64,000 bases of DNA from Selaginella moellendorffii (GCF_000143415.4 NW_003314267.1:3285407-3349406), one strand, 5' to 3'; shown: positions 1 through 11,463, counted from the stretch's first letter. Program-made: numbers and translations. The notes: generated from the letters alone by a model not told the origin.

Positions 1-1705
1 TGAACCTACCCGATAGCCTAGGGAGTGGTTCCTCAATCTTGGGCATGCTCACCTTATAATCCCACACATCGGGATTAACGTTGCTGCTTATAGGCCTTTA
101 CATGCACATCACTAGCCTTGCCAAAATTCCATTTTTGGCTTTGTCCAATTCGGGTAGACAGTCTTCTTCTGTCTCCACAACCTTGGACATTTGGATAGCA
201 CCTACTATCCATCATTCGCTAGGGACTTAGTCCCTTGAGCCTTGTCTATTGCCATTGCGACACGAAACACCACTTCCTGGTGTTCTAGAGTGTTTGGGTG
301 TCCCAATGATAGGCTCCTGACAATGACCATTCCCGTTTACGACATTGACTTACTATATCGCAACATAAGCAATTTATCACTCGTAAGGGTATCTCTAACC
401 TCCTTATGCCATTAAGAAGTCTTGGGTAGCTACCTTTTACCCATTTAACCAATTATCTTGCACCTCTTACTTAGTTGCCCCATAGTTGTTAAGTCCTACA
501 ACTTATTGCTTGGTGCTTCCACACCTCCATCATTATCTGGGCCACCACACTCCAACCGCATGCCTTCCAGCTTAGGCCATGCCATTCCCGCTTCCGTTAG
601 GATTCCCTTGGCAAAGGGTTCTTATGAACTCACCATCATAACCTCAAGGTATCACACTTTGGCACATTTGATGTCTCCACACCATCGGCCCCACGAGCCT
701 ACCCTTATGATACTATTTATTAGTGTCTAGGTCTTTGCCAAGACCAATATAGTTGTTCCTCATGCTAACTATCTGTTAAAACTACACCATAGTGTTTGCA
801 CCTAACTCTGGGCCAAAGTTTCTTTCTTCTGGGAACATCTTTCCCACAACTTTAGTATGGCACATTCTGCCATTAATGAGATACCTACTATTCTCATACT
901 TGGATCTTATGATCCTCCCCATACCTCATGGGGCACCATACACCTCAATCCAAATGCTCCAACCAATCCCTTAAGACCATTCCCTGACTCCGCTTGAGTC
1001 ATCCAGCATTTTGGACTTTGCTAATCCAACAACCTGCAAGGTCTCAATCTTAGAGGTGCCAAATCACTGGAATACAACTTCTTGTATTCATGTCCTACTC
1101 ACAAGGACTGTTACTCCGACACTTAATGATTTTCTTGGGGCTAACCTTTGCCCCTTAGGACTACTTGTCCATGTGATGAGAATAGCAACTCATCTTTAAG
1201 TACACCCCCAACTCCTTGGGTTGTTTCAGCATTTATTAGAGGTAGCCCCGGCTACCATTTCAAGGATTGGTGTCCTCTTCTGTATTTGACCTCCCACGGT
1301 CAACAATTTTGGTCTCAAATTTATAAGTACTAGCCTCAACCATATAAGGGTAATTTTGTGACTCCTTTATTGTTTTGGAGTCTGCATCTTTCCCGTGATC
1401 TCAACTATAGTTGTTTACCACAACTACATTAGCTTGTTTGTTGCGTCAAACGCTTATCTGGATCACATCCTCAGCTCTCTAAGGAAACCCTTACACTGTT
1501 CCCAAGATCCCAAAGTCGTTCCCTTACTGGCCCTTTTCCATCCACCATATTGTGCACAAGTTCATGCATGAACTTGAGTGGAGAGCTTTCGACACGCTAC
1601 TCCTCGAGGATAGATCCATATCTAGGACCTTCTGATTCCAATACAAGCAGTGATACACTTGGCCACCAATAAGAGTCGGACTAAGGAACAGCTCCGATAC
1701 CAAGT
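1..1705 (-). mobile_element. Internal region of non-coding LTR element B (family 1), cut by window start
   Basis: This stretch is the reverse-strand counterpart of the internal region of element A (about 37,310-39,000): the same text appears in inverted order, for example the block around 1,500-1,700 matches 37,310-37,520. No gag, protease, reverse transcriptase or integrase motif is visible in any frame, so this is a large non-autonomous (LARD-like) element that must be mobilised by another element. Its other LTR lies outside the window. Short open frames here are chance. Confidence 0.75.
1691..1702 (-). other. Primer-binding site of element B
   Basis: On the minus strand this reads TGGTATCGGAGC, one base from the TGGTATCAGAGC site that pairs with plant initiator tRNA-Met. 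It sits a few bases inside the LTR end, as expected for minus-strand DNA priming, and fixes the element's orientation. Confidence 0.8.
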
Positions 1706-3230
1706 TGTAAGCGACTAAATTTTCCATTCTACTTTAGTCACTTAACCACACCTCCAACCGTCTGGAGGAGTCTCACTCACAACCTCCATAAGTCCTATTT
1801 CAGACTTGGGCTTGCTAGCCCCGAGAATGGCATCCCCGCCACTCAACCTTTGCACTTGATCCAAGTGCTCCACGTGTCCAATCTCATAACCGACACCCCA
1901 AGGTACCACCGACATATTAGCCCGTTACGCTAAAGCCATGCCCCTTTTCCTTGGTCACACCAGTGGTCTAACACCACCTGCATCATAGTCCCATCTCTCA
2001 AGGACTGGGCCATCTATCCATAAGTGATCATTCCAGATCCATTCCTTAGCATCCTTAAGATGCCCACAGACATGGGGAATAGCCTTCCCCAATACCCCTT
2101 TTCCGGTCTTCACCAAGTCTTGTTCTGCCCATGGCCATGTTCGCCAACACTGCCATTGGATCGAGGCCCACAGGCCCGACCACTAAGTCCCACGGTCCTC
2201 TGGGACTTCCTCACCACTCGACTGTATCCTTGGTCACTACACCGGAGGACTACTCCTCTTCCTTTCCACAGTCTGGGCCTTTGGGACAACATTTCGGAAC
2301 ACCGTGGCCCTACGCAGGCCTCATGGGTACTCTCCTTGCCTTCCGCCTTTGGGTGCTCTAGCCATGGGCTTAGAGCGAGGTTCTGTTGAGCCATGCCTGG
2401 TATCCAAGTAGGTAGTGCCACCCACACTTGGACTGGGAGCATCGGCCAGTCGATCTCCCGAGGGAACTAGAGCCGGCTCTTGAACACTTCACCAAGCTAC
2501 CCCGCTTGTCGGTCCGTATTCACTCTAGTCTTGGACTTCCTAGTGGTCAGTTCATCACCCAACACTAGGTATGGCCTTCCTGGGCCAAACTAGCCTTTCC
2601 TGACCAAACGGTTAGTATTTGGACTCGGACTCAGACTCGAACTCGGACTCTGACTCGGTCTTGGTCCCAGTTTCAGACTTGGACTCGATCTCGGTCTCGG
2701 TCTCGGTCTCGGTCTCAATTCCATCTCGGACTCCATCTCGGGTTCCATCTCGGACTCCATCTCGGGTCCATCTCAGACTCCATCTCCGGTCCATCTCGGA
2801 CTCCATCTCGGGTCCATCTCGGACTCCATCTCGGACTCCATCTTGGGTCCATCTCGAACTCCATCTCAGACTCCATCTCAGGCTCCACTTTGGACTCCAT
2901 CTCGGATCCATCTCGGACTCCACTTCGGGTCCATCTCGGACTCCACTTTGGGTCCATCTCGGACTCCACCTCAGACTCCAACTCGGGTCCATCTCGGACA
3001 CTTTCACGTGTCATGTGTTGGTCCTTTTGGGTCCCTTTTTGGAGCCTCTCTTATTGCTTGTTTCATGCTCATTCCTTGAGCACTTCGTTGGGAGTTCCAC
3101 TCCCGCTCTCAACCTCTCAAGTCAGAGCTTTTTAGTCCAAACGTGTTACACTCGTTTGGCTTTTGCTTCGGCCACTACCACGTGGCACCCTTTCGGCTCC
3201 ACTTTGGGGCTTAGGGATTTGTGTCTCACA
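1706..3230 (-). repeat. 5' LTR of element B (family 1)
   Basis: Homologous in reverse to the LTRs of element A (35,716-37,309 and 41,408-42,960). Read on the minus strand it begins TGTGAGACAC and ends CTTACA, the TG...CA form of an LTR, followed by a tRNA-Met type primer site. It contains a minisatellite block (2,620-3,000) and the module ending near the AAAAGTATAGTAG motif seen in sister copies. No coding function. The long open frames across the minisatellite are artefacts of the repeat. Confidence 0.8.
2620..3000 (-). repeat. Minisatellite of 12-bp units inside LTR B
   Basis: On the minus strand the block is built of GAGATGGAGTCC and GAGATGGACCCG units, often alternating as a 24-bp higher-order unit, and grades into shorter GAGACCGAGACC-like units at one end. 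Because the unit is a multiple of three and lacks stops, it leaves long open frames on both strands with monotonous peptide translations. These should not be read as proteins. Confidence 0.9.
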
Positions 3231-3415
3231 ATTGCCCCTTTCTATCTACCATATTGCCTACTAATTCACACATAAACTATAGTGGAGAGCTATGTCCTCT
3301 AACATGTTACTCCTTAAGTATAGCCCACTTTTGGGACCTTCCAATGTCATTATTAAATGGTGATATACTTGACCGCTAATAAAAGTTAAACTAAAGAACA
3401 ACTTTGAAACCAAGT
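3231..3415 (-). mobile_element. Remnant of internal region of family 1 element C
   Basis: Matches in reverse the first ~190 bases inside the LTR of other family 1 elements, for example 37,310-37,500. It is cut at 3,230 by the LTR of element B, so B probably inserted into C. A degenerate primer site lies at about 3,400-3,412. C's remaining internal part would lie beyond the window start. Confidence 0.65.
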
Positions 3416-3967
3416 TATAAATGACTAATTTTTCCATTTTACTTTAGTTATTTAATCACACCTTTGACCATTTGGAGGAGTCTCACTCACAACTTCCATA
3501 AGTCCTATTCAGGACTTAGGGACATGTTAGCCCCATGAATGACATTTATGCCAGTTAGCCTTTACACTCCAACATATTAGCCTGCTATGTTAAGGCCATG
3601 CCCATTCACCTTTGTCACATCAGTAATCCAAAATCATCTACATCACAATCTCATCTCTCAATAACTAGGTTATCCGTCTCTGAGTGGTCATCCTTTGACC
3701 ACACCTTAGCACCCCTAGGATGCCCAAAAACATGGGAAACACCATTCCCCAATGTCCCTTCTTCTGTCCCCACTAAGTCCCTCTTCATCCACGGCCGTGG
3801 TCATCCTTTGACCACACTTTAGCACTCCTAGGATGCCCAAAGACATAGGAAACATTATTCCCTAATGTCCCTTCTTCTGTCCCCACCAAGTCCCTTTTCA
3901 TCCACAGCTGTGCTCACTAACACCACGATTGGGTCAAGGCCCAAAGGCCCAACCACTATGTCCCACT

Positions 3968-5313
3968 TGTAAGGAACCAACTCTCTGAGGTGTCGTAGGA
4001 TAAAAGATCCCCAAAAGCACGACCGAAATGATAAAGAGTTCATCGGATGGGACCAAGTCTGAGATCAAGTTGAAGACTGACTCTAAGACCGAGTTCGAGA
4101 TAGATTCTGGGATTGAGTCCAAGGCTAACTCTGAGACCTAGTTCAAGACCAAGTTCGAGACAGAGTTCGAGATCCGAGATCGGGTCCGAGACTGAGTTCG
4201 AGGTCGAGTCCGAGGTTGAGCCTAAGATCAGGTCCAAGGTCGAGTCCAAGATCGAGTCCGAGACCGAGTCCGAAGTCGAGTCCAAGATTGAGTCTGAGAT
4301 CGAGATAGAGTCTGGGATCGAGTCCAAGGCCGACTCTGAGACCTAGTTCGAGACTGAGTTTGAGACCGAGTTCAAGACAGAGTTCGAGATCCGAGATCGT
4401 GTCTGAAACCGAGTCCGAGGTCGAGTCCAAGATCGGGTCTGAGGTTGAGTCTGAGATCGAGTTTGAGACCGAGTCCAAAGTCAGGTCCAAGATCGAGTCC
4501 GAGATCAAGTTCGAGACCAAGTCCAAGTACTAATACAGGTTGAGGGGTGAAAGCCCAAAGCGTGTGTCTCCCAGGGGGGGGGTGCTGCAGGGTTCTAAAA
4601 GTATAGTAGGGATAGTGAGGTCTAGGAACCAATATTGAAGGAACTCTCTAGTAGTGCTTCCAAACTAACTTGAGGTTGAAATTGGGACCGAGGGGCCTTG
4701 GGTGTGAGCATGGACTCGGGTGGTGCTGGAGGAGCCACCCAAGGAAGTGCTCAAGAGTAGCTCCCACTCCCAGAAGGGAAACTGACTGCGGTGCTCTCAG
4801 CTTATATGGAGTAGTGCCCCACTTGAGTACCTTGCGGCTCATTGGTCCTCGCTCTTCCTAGGGGCTTAGGCCTTCCCTTCGGGATGGAAGTGGGGGGGTA
4901 GAGGTACCCATACCGGGCCGTTAGGCCACAGTGTTTCACCCCAGCATCTTGAAGCAAGTGTTGCACCCAAGGCTTGGGATTTAGAGGGTCCCATGATCAA
5001 GTCTTGTTGTACCAAACGATGTTAGGAACCTAGAGGCTTGGTGTGTTTGGCTGCTTGTGCCTGCAGGGAGTGTAGCTGAACCTTAAGTCTAGTTTAACCT
5101 AGGGAAGGGGATTGGGAGAGATTTGGGAATCCGTGGATGGATGGCTAACGCTCTATTGCTCATGTAGTGAGTAGCTAAAACTAAGTAGGACCAAGTAGGA
5201 GCTGGTATAATAGGCGGGAACCTTGGCGAAGGAAGTTAGCTAAAGCCAAGGCAGTGTTGGTTAGATAAATAAGATAAATTGGCAAATTGGAAAGGAAAAA
5301 TTTGTGGCTTACA
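3968..5313 (+). repeat. Solo LTR of family D
   Basis: Begins TGTAAGGAACCAAC and ends GTGGCTTACA. It breaks the flanking family 1 LTR cleanly, with no internal region and no second LTR, so it is a solo LTR left by LTR-LTR recombination. The target duplication is poorly preserved (ccact on the left, ctagt on the right). Other copies lie at 20,349-22,238 (rearranged) and 50,910-52,126. It carries a minisatellite (4,060-4,530). Confidence 0.75.
4060..4530 (+). repeat. Minisatellite inside family D LTR
   Basis: Units of about 12 bp such as GAGATCGAGTCC and GAGGTCGAGTCC, related to but distinct from the family 1 units (ATCGAG in place of ATGGAG). It is followed by the same module as in family 1 LTRs: ACTAATACAGG, GTGAAAGCCCAAAGCG, a G-run, and AAAAGTATAGTAG. 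Open frames here (Asp/Ser-rich or Glu/Ser-rich) are repeat artefacts. Confidence 0.9.
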
Positions 5314-5821
5314 CTAGTGTCTTTTGGGATTTCCTTACCATATGATTGTATCCTTGGTCACTACACTAGAGGACTACTCCTCTTCTTTTTAACAGTCTAG
5401 AACTTTGGAATGACATTTTGAAACATCGTGGCCATATATGAGCCTTGTGGGTACTCTCTTCACCTTCTGCCTTTAGGTGCCCTAGCCAAGAGTGAGGTTC
5501 CAATGAGCCACGTTAGGTATCCAAGTAGGTAGTGCCACCCACACTTGGATTGAGAGCATCGACTAGTTGATCTCTCGGGGGAGTTAAAGTCGGCTTTTGA
5601 ACATTTCACCAAGTTACCTCACTTATCTATCCATATTCACTTTAGCCTTAAACTCTTTAGTGATTATATCATCACCTAATATGTGGGTATAGCCTTCCTT
5701 GGTCACACTGGCCTTTTCAAGCTAGACTGGCTCCACTAGAGTCCTCCCCGTACCATACTTTTGAAGCTCACCAAACCCCCCAAGGTCTAGGAGATGAATA
5801 CTTTGGGCTTTCACTCTCAGA

Positions 5822-6250
5822 CTTGGACTTGGACTCGAACTCAGACTCGAACTCGGTTTTGGTTTTAGTTTTAGTCTTGGTCTCAACCTTAATCTTGGTC
5901 TCAATCTTGGTCTTGACCTCAGACTCCATCTCAAGTCCGTCTAGGACTCTATTTTGGGTCTATCTCGGACTCCATCTTATGTCCATCTCAAACTCCATCT
6001 TGGACACCATCTTAGGTCCATCTTAGACTTTATCTCAAATCCTTCTCAGACTCCATTTTGGACTTTATCTTGGGTCCATCTTGGACTCCATCTCAGGTCC
6101 ATTTTGGACTCTATCTTGGGTCTATCTCGGATTCCATCTCGGGTCGTTCTCCGGCTCCATCTCGAATCCATCTTAGACTCCATCTTAAACTCCTTCTCAG
6201 GTCCATCTCGAGCTCCTTCTCAAATTTATCTTGGACTCCATTTCAACACT
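5822..6250 (-). repeat. Diverged minisatellite inside LTR C
   Basis: The same 12-bp family as 2,620-3,000 on the minus strand but with more substitutions, in keeping with an older LTR. Non-coding. Confidence 0.85.
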
Positions 6251-6469
6251 TCCACATATCATGTGTTAGTCCTTTTATGTCTCTTTTTTAGAGACTCACT
6301 TACTACTTGCTTCGTGGTTATTCCTCAAGGACTTTGCCACTCTCACTCTCGAATATCTAAGTCAAAGCTTTTAGTTCAAACATGTTACACTTGTTTGGCT
6401 TCTGCTTCGGCCACTGCCACGTAGCACCACTTTGGCTCCACTTTGGGGCTTAGGGATTTGTGTCTCACA

Positions 6470-7388
6470 GAAACACTCCTTGAACATTGTCCTATTTTCA
6501 TCCTTATTATTCCAGAAGTTTGCAATTTTTGATAACCTATGAATCCATCCATCTGCTATAAGGTTTTTGAAGTACTTATAAAAATTTAAGTGTATAGTAG
6601 TCAGCATAAAAAAATTTACAAAAAATAAAGTTTAACTACTCTATAGGGTGGAGAGAGAAAATATTTAGGATCAGGTTATTTCTCTCTCTAGACCACAAGA
6701 TTCTCTATTGTGGTGGTAGAGAGAAACCATTTGGTCCCAAATAATCTCTCTCTACATTATGGAGCATTGAACAAAAATTGCATTTAGAACTGAATGAAAT
6801 GCATAAGAAAAAAAAACACATAAGAAAACAAATAAACAAAAAAAAGCCATACAATACATAAATCAGAACCAAATGCTACATAATTATATAAAACAAGGAG
6901 GATAAAAACATGATAGATAAAGAAGAAAAACCAAAAAAATGTAACTCAGTACCAAATGGTTATAAAGGATGGAAGCTTATATAAAAGCAAGTGGTTTGGA
7001 GGACCGATTCATGAATCTTGCATCCCAAGCACCATTGCTATTTGCCATTCCAAATATTTTGATCATATATTGACCCTTGATCTCTTTAAAGTACTCATGA
7101 ACATTATCTAGGCTTGATGATATGTGATCTTTTAAAAAAAGACAATTTGGAAATACCTTTTTTTATCTCATTTGATGCAAACTCCAAAATCTTGGTGATT
7201 CAAGCTTGTTATTGCACCAAAGACAAAAGTTATTATCATCCTTTGGCACCCCCAATTTTTCCATTGGTTTGGCTACTCCAAGAAGTCCACCAACCATTTG
7301 TCATGTGCCACTTGAGGAAAATTTGCCTTCCATGTCTGTCAAGTCAAAAGTAGTCACCATCTTTGTCCAGTTCTTCCCAAGGTGCACT
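6470..7388. other. AT-rich unassigned DNA
   Basis: Host or old repeat DNA between element C and G1. Short open frames at 6,371-6,607 (minus) and 7,114-7,353 (plus) show no motif I recognise. The same stretch continues beyond G1 at 18,086, because G1 carries a target duplication there. I see no RNA gene. Possibly a decayed DNA transposon or gene. Confidence 0.4.
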
Positions 7389-8152
7389 TGTTATCATGGA
7401 AAAACAGGTGTTACGGAGAAAAGAAGGAAACAAAGGGGAAAAGGGGTTGGAATGGTGAAATCGCGAAAAGGTTGGCTCAGTTGAGTATTTGGTTGCCAGT
7501 CGGATTACAAGTCCAATGAGAATAGAAAGAGAGGCTACACGATTGGCCGGTCGTACAACTCCTCGATCCGCACTAAGAACTTGGCTGTCAACAGAACTGA
7601 AGGTGGGTAAGGATGGCACAGGCCACAGAATCAACAAAAACCCAGAATAAGTGAATGCATTGGTACAACAGAAAGTAAAACTAAGTGAAAGCTAAATGCA
7701 TCTTGGTGTCGATCCTGGAACACAGAGTAGGAAGTCAAATCTCACAAGCAGTTGATAAAGAAAAGTTTTATAGAGCTTTCCTTTGTGTAGAGTAGAGATG
7801 GGATAAAATTCTCACTCTCACAGCTAGCCTTTTTATACTAAGTCCTTGGCAACCGTGTCCGTGCTTGTTGCCATGGTCCTTTTGGGTTTGTGTCTGCAGT
7901 ATAGATGTTGTCATCTGGCAACCGCTCCTGGTAACCGCTTCTGGGTCATTTGTACCTGTCCGGTGTTCGAGTCTGTTGTAGAGTTGCTGCTGTAGAGTGT
8001 CGAACCGAGATCGCTGAGAAACTGAAGTTGGAGTCGTTGGGTTGGAACTTGGGCAGTTGGACCTTGAGTCCAACTGTTTGGGACTTAGCGGCATTTTGAT
8101 GTTTGAACTTGTGCTGCCAAATATTCCTTCTGTCCGACTTTTTCCTTTATCA
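7389..8152 (-). repeat. 3' LTR of G1
   Basis: Nearly identical to 17,315-18,085. Both start TGTTATCATGG on the plus strand. This copy ends TTTATCA, giving proper TG...CA termini, while the other ends TTTATTA after a C-to-T change. On the minus strand the bases just before it (8,153-8,175) include a purine-rich tract reading CTGGGAGCG that may serve as polypurine tract. Confidence 0.9.
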
Positions 8153-8352
8153 CGCTCCCAGACTTAAATGACACTCCGTCCTCGGAGTGTGTAGATTGCT
8201 TGATCGATGTGCCTTTGTTTTGTACTTTTTGTTCATTTTTATGTGAAGCAATTTTCTCATGTAAATAGTTTTCTTTATTTCTCTTAGGTTTGAGCAGAAA
8301 GGAACTTGATAGACTTGACAGAAGTGAGCTTGTACCGGGTGAATTCCCCCTC

Positions 8353-8820
8353 TCAGTGTCCCTTGGTGCGAACAGGAGGGCGCGGCATGTTGCTGAAAAA
8401 CTGCTCATACCGTTCATTGGTCTCTCGGAGTTGGTGCAACTCCTCTTGCTCGTCTTCAGGCAGATCTGTGGTGGTAGGAAGGCGCTCCGACAGATTGGTG
8501 ATGGCTGTGAGGAGCTGTTTGTGGTGTTCTTCGATGAACTTCTGTACTCCAATCAGATGCCCCTCGAACTGGGACACTTTCTCCTCCATCGTACGGAGTC
8601 TTCCTTCCAACTTTTGGCTGATCTCCTCTTCGTGGGCCAGTGTCAGGAAGATCTGCGCCGTGTCCTTGTGCTGTTGGTGACAAGAAGGTCGAGCTTCTTG
8701 GCGTGGTTCCTCTCGGCCATCACCACGGTGTTTGCGGTGTTCACCCTTGCCGTTGTGGGGTGGGGAATGTGCTCGCTTGCACGTCTCATCCTGCCAACTT
8801 GACGGGCGCTCCACCTCCAT
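8353..8820 (-). CDS. Coiled-coil reading frame near the 3' end of G1
   Basis: An open frame of 155 codons on the element's coding strand, downstream of integrase and just before the 3' LTR. The N-terminal third is basic and rich in His, Arg and Lys. From about residue 60 the translation is rich in Glu, Leu and Gln with heptad-like spacing (around EEISQKLEGRLRTMEEK), suggesting a coiled coil. It has no zinc knuckle or membrane span. It may be the C-terminal part of the extra downstream ORF (9,389-11,222), separated by frame changes. I do not recognise the family. The overlapping plus-strand frame at 8,290-8,802 is judged a shadow. Confidence 0.4.
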   Translation of the reverse strand: MEVERPSSWQDETCKRAHSPPHNGKGEHRKHRGDGREEPRQEARPSCHQQHKDTAQIFLTLAHEEEISQKLEGRLRTMEEKVSQFEGHLIGVQKFIEEHHKQLLTAITNLSERLPTTTDLPEDEQEELHQLRETNERYEQFFSNMPRPPVRTKGH

Positions 8821-9388
8821 GGGTCACACGTCGGGTACAGCCTCCTGCTGTCCGTTCTCCGGCAGTGGTGCCGGTGGTACACGCTCCAACACCTGATGTC
8901 GTCCCATCTCCTCTTCGGCGTTTGGGGCGGTTGGATGGAGCAATACTTGGGCAGGCTGCAGTTCCGGTTCTTGAGCGAACCCACCCCATGGGTCCGCTGG
9001 AACTTCCTCCTCCTGTCTTTCCTGGTGGTGCTCTTGCTCCATATCTGTCACCTCCGTGGCTCTGACTACTGGTATCTCGAAAGGTGGTGCAGAACTCCGT
9101 AAGGGAGTTGGGGAGTTTGCAGAAGTGGGGTGGACAGGTATTACCTCAATGTGAGCTCCTCGGGGTGTAGCGGGCAGTCGTGCTGCTGCTGAACCGCCTG
9201 CTCCTCGGCCTCCTGCTTTCTTGGCCCTCGGCTCTGCTGGTGCTTTTCCCGTCCTTGCCCTGCAAACTGCTTGCGCACTTATAAGGAGTTGCCTTTCTTG
9301 ATTTACTTGCTAACGTGGGCAATCCCAATCCATCAACACCGTTCTTGGAGTTGGCGTTGATGGGTTACCGTTTAGGGCTTGCTGCTGC

Positions 9389-10300
9389 TTACGTGTCATA
9401 ATATCTGGATGATTTGACGTGGAATCGGACGCACAGCTGGTGGAGGGTATCCGGTCGTGGAACCGGATGTGTTCGAGCCGTCTTGTCGAAGTAGAGCTGA
9501 ACTCCCTCCTTGGACGAGGTGTCGATGTACAGTCCACCCCATCCCGATCCTGCCGCTGGTCCATCTTCTTCACCTGCGTCTGTCTCTTCCTCTTCAATCC
9601 CTGTGACCACTCGGTCTGTGGGTTCCCCCGGCTTTAAAAGTTGGAACAGGCCATCCTCCTCCGTCTCCACACGATTGAAAAATGCCATAGTTGTCTGATG
9701 ATCCGGGACGTTGGTCAGCATTCTGTAGGGCCGAAACTTGTAGTAGTCCCCAACCCTCAGATCAAGGAATGTAGACATGTGAGCCAGAAGGTAGAGGATG
9801 GTGTCGCCACCATTGTTCTTCATCATCAACTTCCTCGCCGTCTCGACTACTCGGAAAAACAACCCCCAAAAAATCATAGCCCAGTTCATGAACCGATTCC
9901 GATCTGCTGCGATGAACACCCACAGCACGTTGATGGGGACGCTCTTTGGGTTGTTCCTGCACCCCATGATCACACTAAGAGGGTGAAGTACTGCTACCAC
10001 CTTGGCACAGAACTCGGATAGCTGCAGCCCCCTGGTCTTTGCTCTCCTTGTGAGATGTTCCTCCCAGGTCGTCCCCTCCTTCAGGTACGGCCTATACTCG
10101 TTGTAGATCTTCGACGGCGGTTCCTCCATCTCATACACCTCGTTAGGGAACTCGAACACCTTGCTGAAGAACTTGTTATTCAACAGGATCTCTTTACCGT
10201 AGAGCCAGATGGTTCCCCTGCTTGGATCCATCGCCATCATCATCTGCGAGTAAAACTGCTCTTCCTCCGGAGATGGTCCGATCAACCCTTCTCTGAGCAA
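9389..10300 (-). CDS. Extra ORF downstream of pol in G1, main segment
   Basis: The longest open frame of the element outside pol (303 codons). It lies after integrase on the same strand, where some plant gypsy lineages carry an envelope-like ORF. There is no clear signal peptide and no envelope-like membrane layout; one hydrophobic stretch sits near the middle (around VPINVLWVFIAADRN to IFWGLFFRVVE). A Glu/Asp-rich segment follows in the C-terminal third. Upstream frames at 10,334-10,564, 10,555-11,001 and 10,845-11,222 probably belong to the same protein, split by frame changes, so the ancestral protein may have exceeded 500 residues. Function unknown. It may resemble plant transposon-associated ORFs of unknown role, but I cannot name a family. 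Confidence 0.5.
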   Translation of the reverse strand: MLREGLIGPSPEEEQFYSQMMMAMDPSRGTIWLYGKEILLNNKFFSKVFEFPNEVYEMEEPPSKIYNEYRPYLKEGTTWEEHLTRRAKTRGLQLSEFCAKVVAVLHPLSVIMGCRNNPKSVPINVLWVFIAADRNRFMNWAMIFWGLFFRVVETARKLMMKNNGGDTILYLLAHMSTFLDLRVGDYYKFRPYRMLTNVPDHQTTMAFFNRVETEEDGLFQLLKPGEPTDRVVTGIEEEETDAGEEDGPAAGSGWGGLYIDTSSKEGVQLYFDKTARTHPVPRPDTLHQLCVRFHVKSSRYYDT

Positions 10301-10333
10301 TTTGAAGTTACCTCCCAGTTCGCGGTCGTTGAA

Positions 10334-11222
10334 CTAGGCACTGTCGGTGTTCTTCCCCTCGCACCTTGCCTTCTTCGCCTTGAGTGGTAGGAGAGAAGAA
10401 CTTGTGATTGCCGTCATCCTGGTTGCATTTTCTCTGATGGTGAACACTGTCAAAAATGCAACCATCGGCTCCGACTTAGAAACCCTAATCGCGTTTTCCT
10501 CCGTCGGAACTTCTTTTGGCTTTTCCTCCCCTAAACGACGATTCATCCTGACCGTTACTTCCACATGCCACGGTTGAGGTCCTTCTTTGGTGCGAAAAAT
10601 GGTTGCCCACAGAAAAATAATTGGGACTTAATATCTTGGCCACCGTGCAGCGAAATTAATCGTCTTAATTTGGGCTCCGTCGTAATAATAGTGTAGAGTA
10701 GGTGTCCCCACTGTGATTGGATTGGGATGCGTCCCCCGATATCTCTCGCTTCTTGCACCCGCTGCACTGCATTAACCATCGGCTTTAAAAGTATGCTCGC
10801 CCAATCAATAGGATATTCATTGTGGAAGTGGTGAAAGATCCACATCACTTCCAGTCTAACTCCTTGTAGTCCATCCTCATAATCAACGCGTGTGCCAGTG
10901 TGACTATCCGTCTTCGGAATCCAGGTGCCAATGCCTTCTTGCCGTAGGACAAACGGGTTGTACTCCCCAGATCCTTCGTCCGTAAATACGGTTCCAACCA
11001 CTTGGTGTCAGTTGGAATTTCTCGTGTAGGATCGACTTCTCCTCCTACCTGAGGAATGTCGAACGCCTTTCGAATTTTCGCTTTGGTCACCGGTGTTTCT
11101 CTTGCTTCAAAACACAACATCTTTTTCTCCACGTTGAATCCTCTGATCGCATACTCCGTATCTCCTGATTGATGTTGACTTGATGTTGTGCATACTTGTG
11201 CAACGGTGTCCTCATGATCCAA
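10334..11222 (-). pseudogene. Upstream part of the extra G1 ORF, frame-broken
   Basis: Three overlapping minus-strand frames (10,845-11,222; 10,555-11,001; 10,334-10,564) each look like protein over part of their length and hand over to the next. The join near 10,960 falls where the first frame turns to low-quality translation and the second begins to read well (around NPFVLRQEGIGTW). The part around PIQSQWGHLLYTIITTEPKL has normal amino-acid mix. No catalytic motif is recognised. Judged the N-terminal half of the ORF continued at 9,389-10,300. Confidence 0.4.
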
Positions 11223-11463
11223 TGCTAATCGAACTCCTTTTCCGGTTTTCCATACGTATCCTGCAGTTTCATCTTAACTTCCATTTCGCCAGTGTCTTCA
11301 TCGCTCAATTCCTCCCAATGTACTTCCGTACACCAGCCTTCTACTTCGGCTTCTTCCTCCTCTCGCTCCTTTTCTGACCGGACTCCTCTTCATCTATCGC
11401 TGGTAGAGGCTCTCCCAAACTTACCTGACCGTCCGTCTCGGGCGGTAAGAGCGGAGGGTTACG

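Larger units (their letters stand above)
3416..6469 (-). repeat. LTR of family 1 element C, interrupted by a solo LTR
   Basis: A diverged family 1 LTR in reverse orientation. The outer parts are 3,416-3,967 and 5,314-6,469 and join into one LTR of about 1.7 kb when the family D insertion (3,968-5,313) is removed. It ends with the reverse of TGTGAGACAC at 6,460-6,469. It contains a local duplication around 3,700-3,910 and its own minisatellite at 5,822-6,250. It is more diverged than B, so probably older. Confidence 0.7.

Noticed and set aside
2612-3275. Long open frames on both strands with Asp/Ser or Arg/Trp/Asp-rich translations
   Set aside because: They follow the 12-bp minisatellite whose unit length is a multiple of three, are open on both strands at once, and change with array length. 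Not genes. The same holds for 4,040-4,632, 5,823-6,424, 35,827-36,534, 43,221-43,556, 48,492-48,840 and 51,798-52,094.
8290-8802. 170-codon plus-strand frame with hydrophobic segments
   Set aside because: It is antisense to the G1 coding strand and overlaps a sense frame with coiled-coil features. Its translation has no recognisable motif.
9641-10021. Plus-strand frame of 126 codons
   Set aside because: Shadow of the extra ORF of G1 on the opposite strand.
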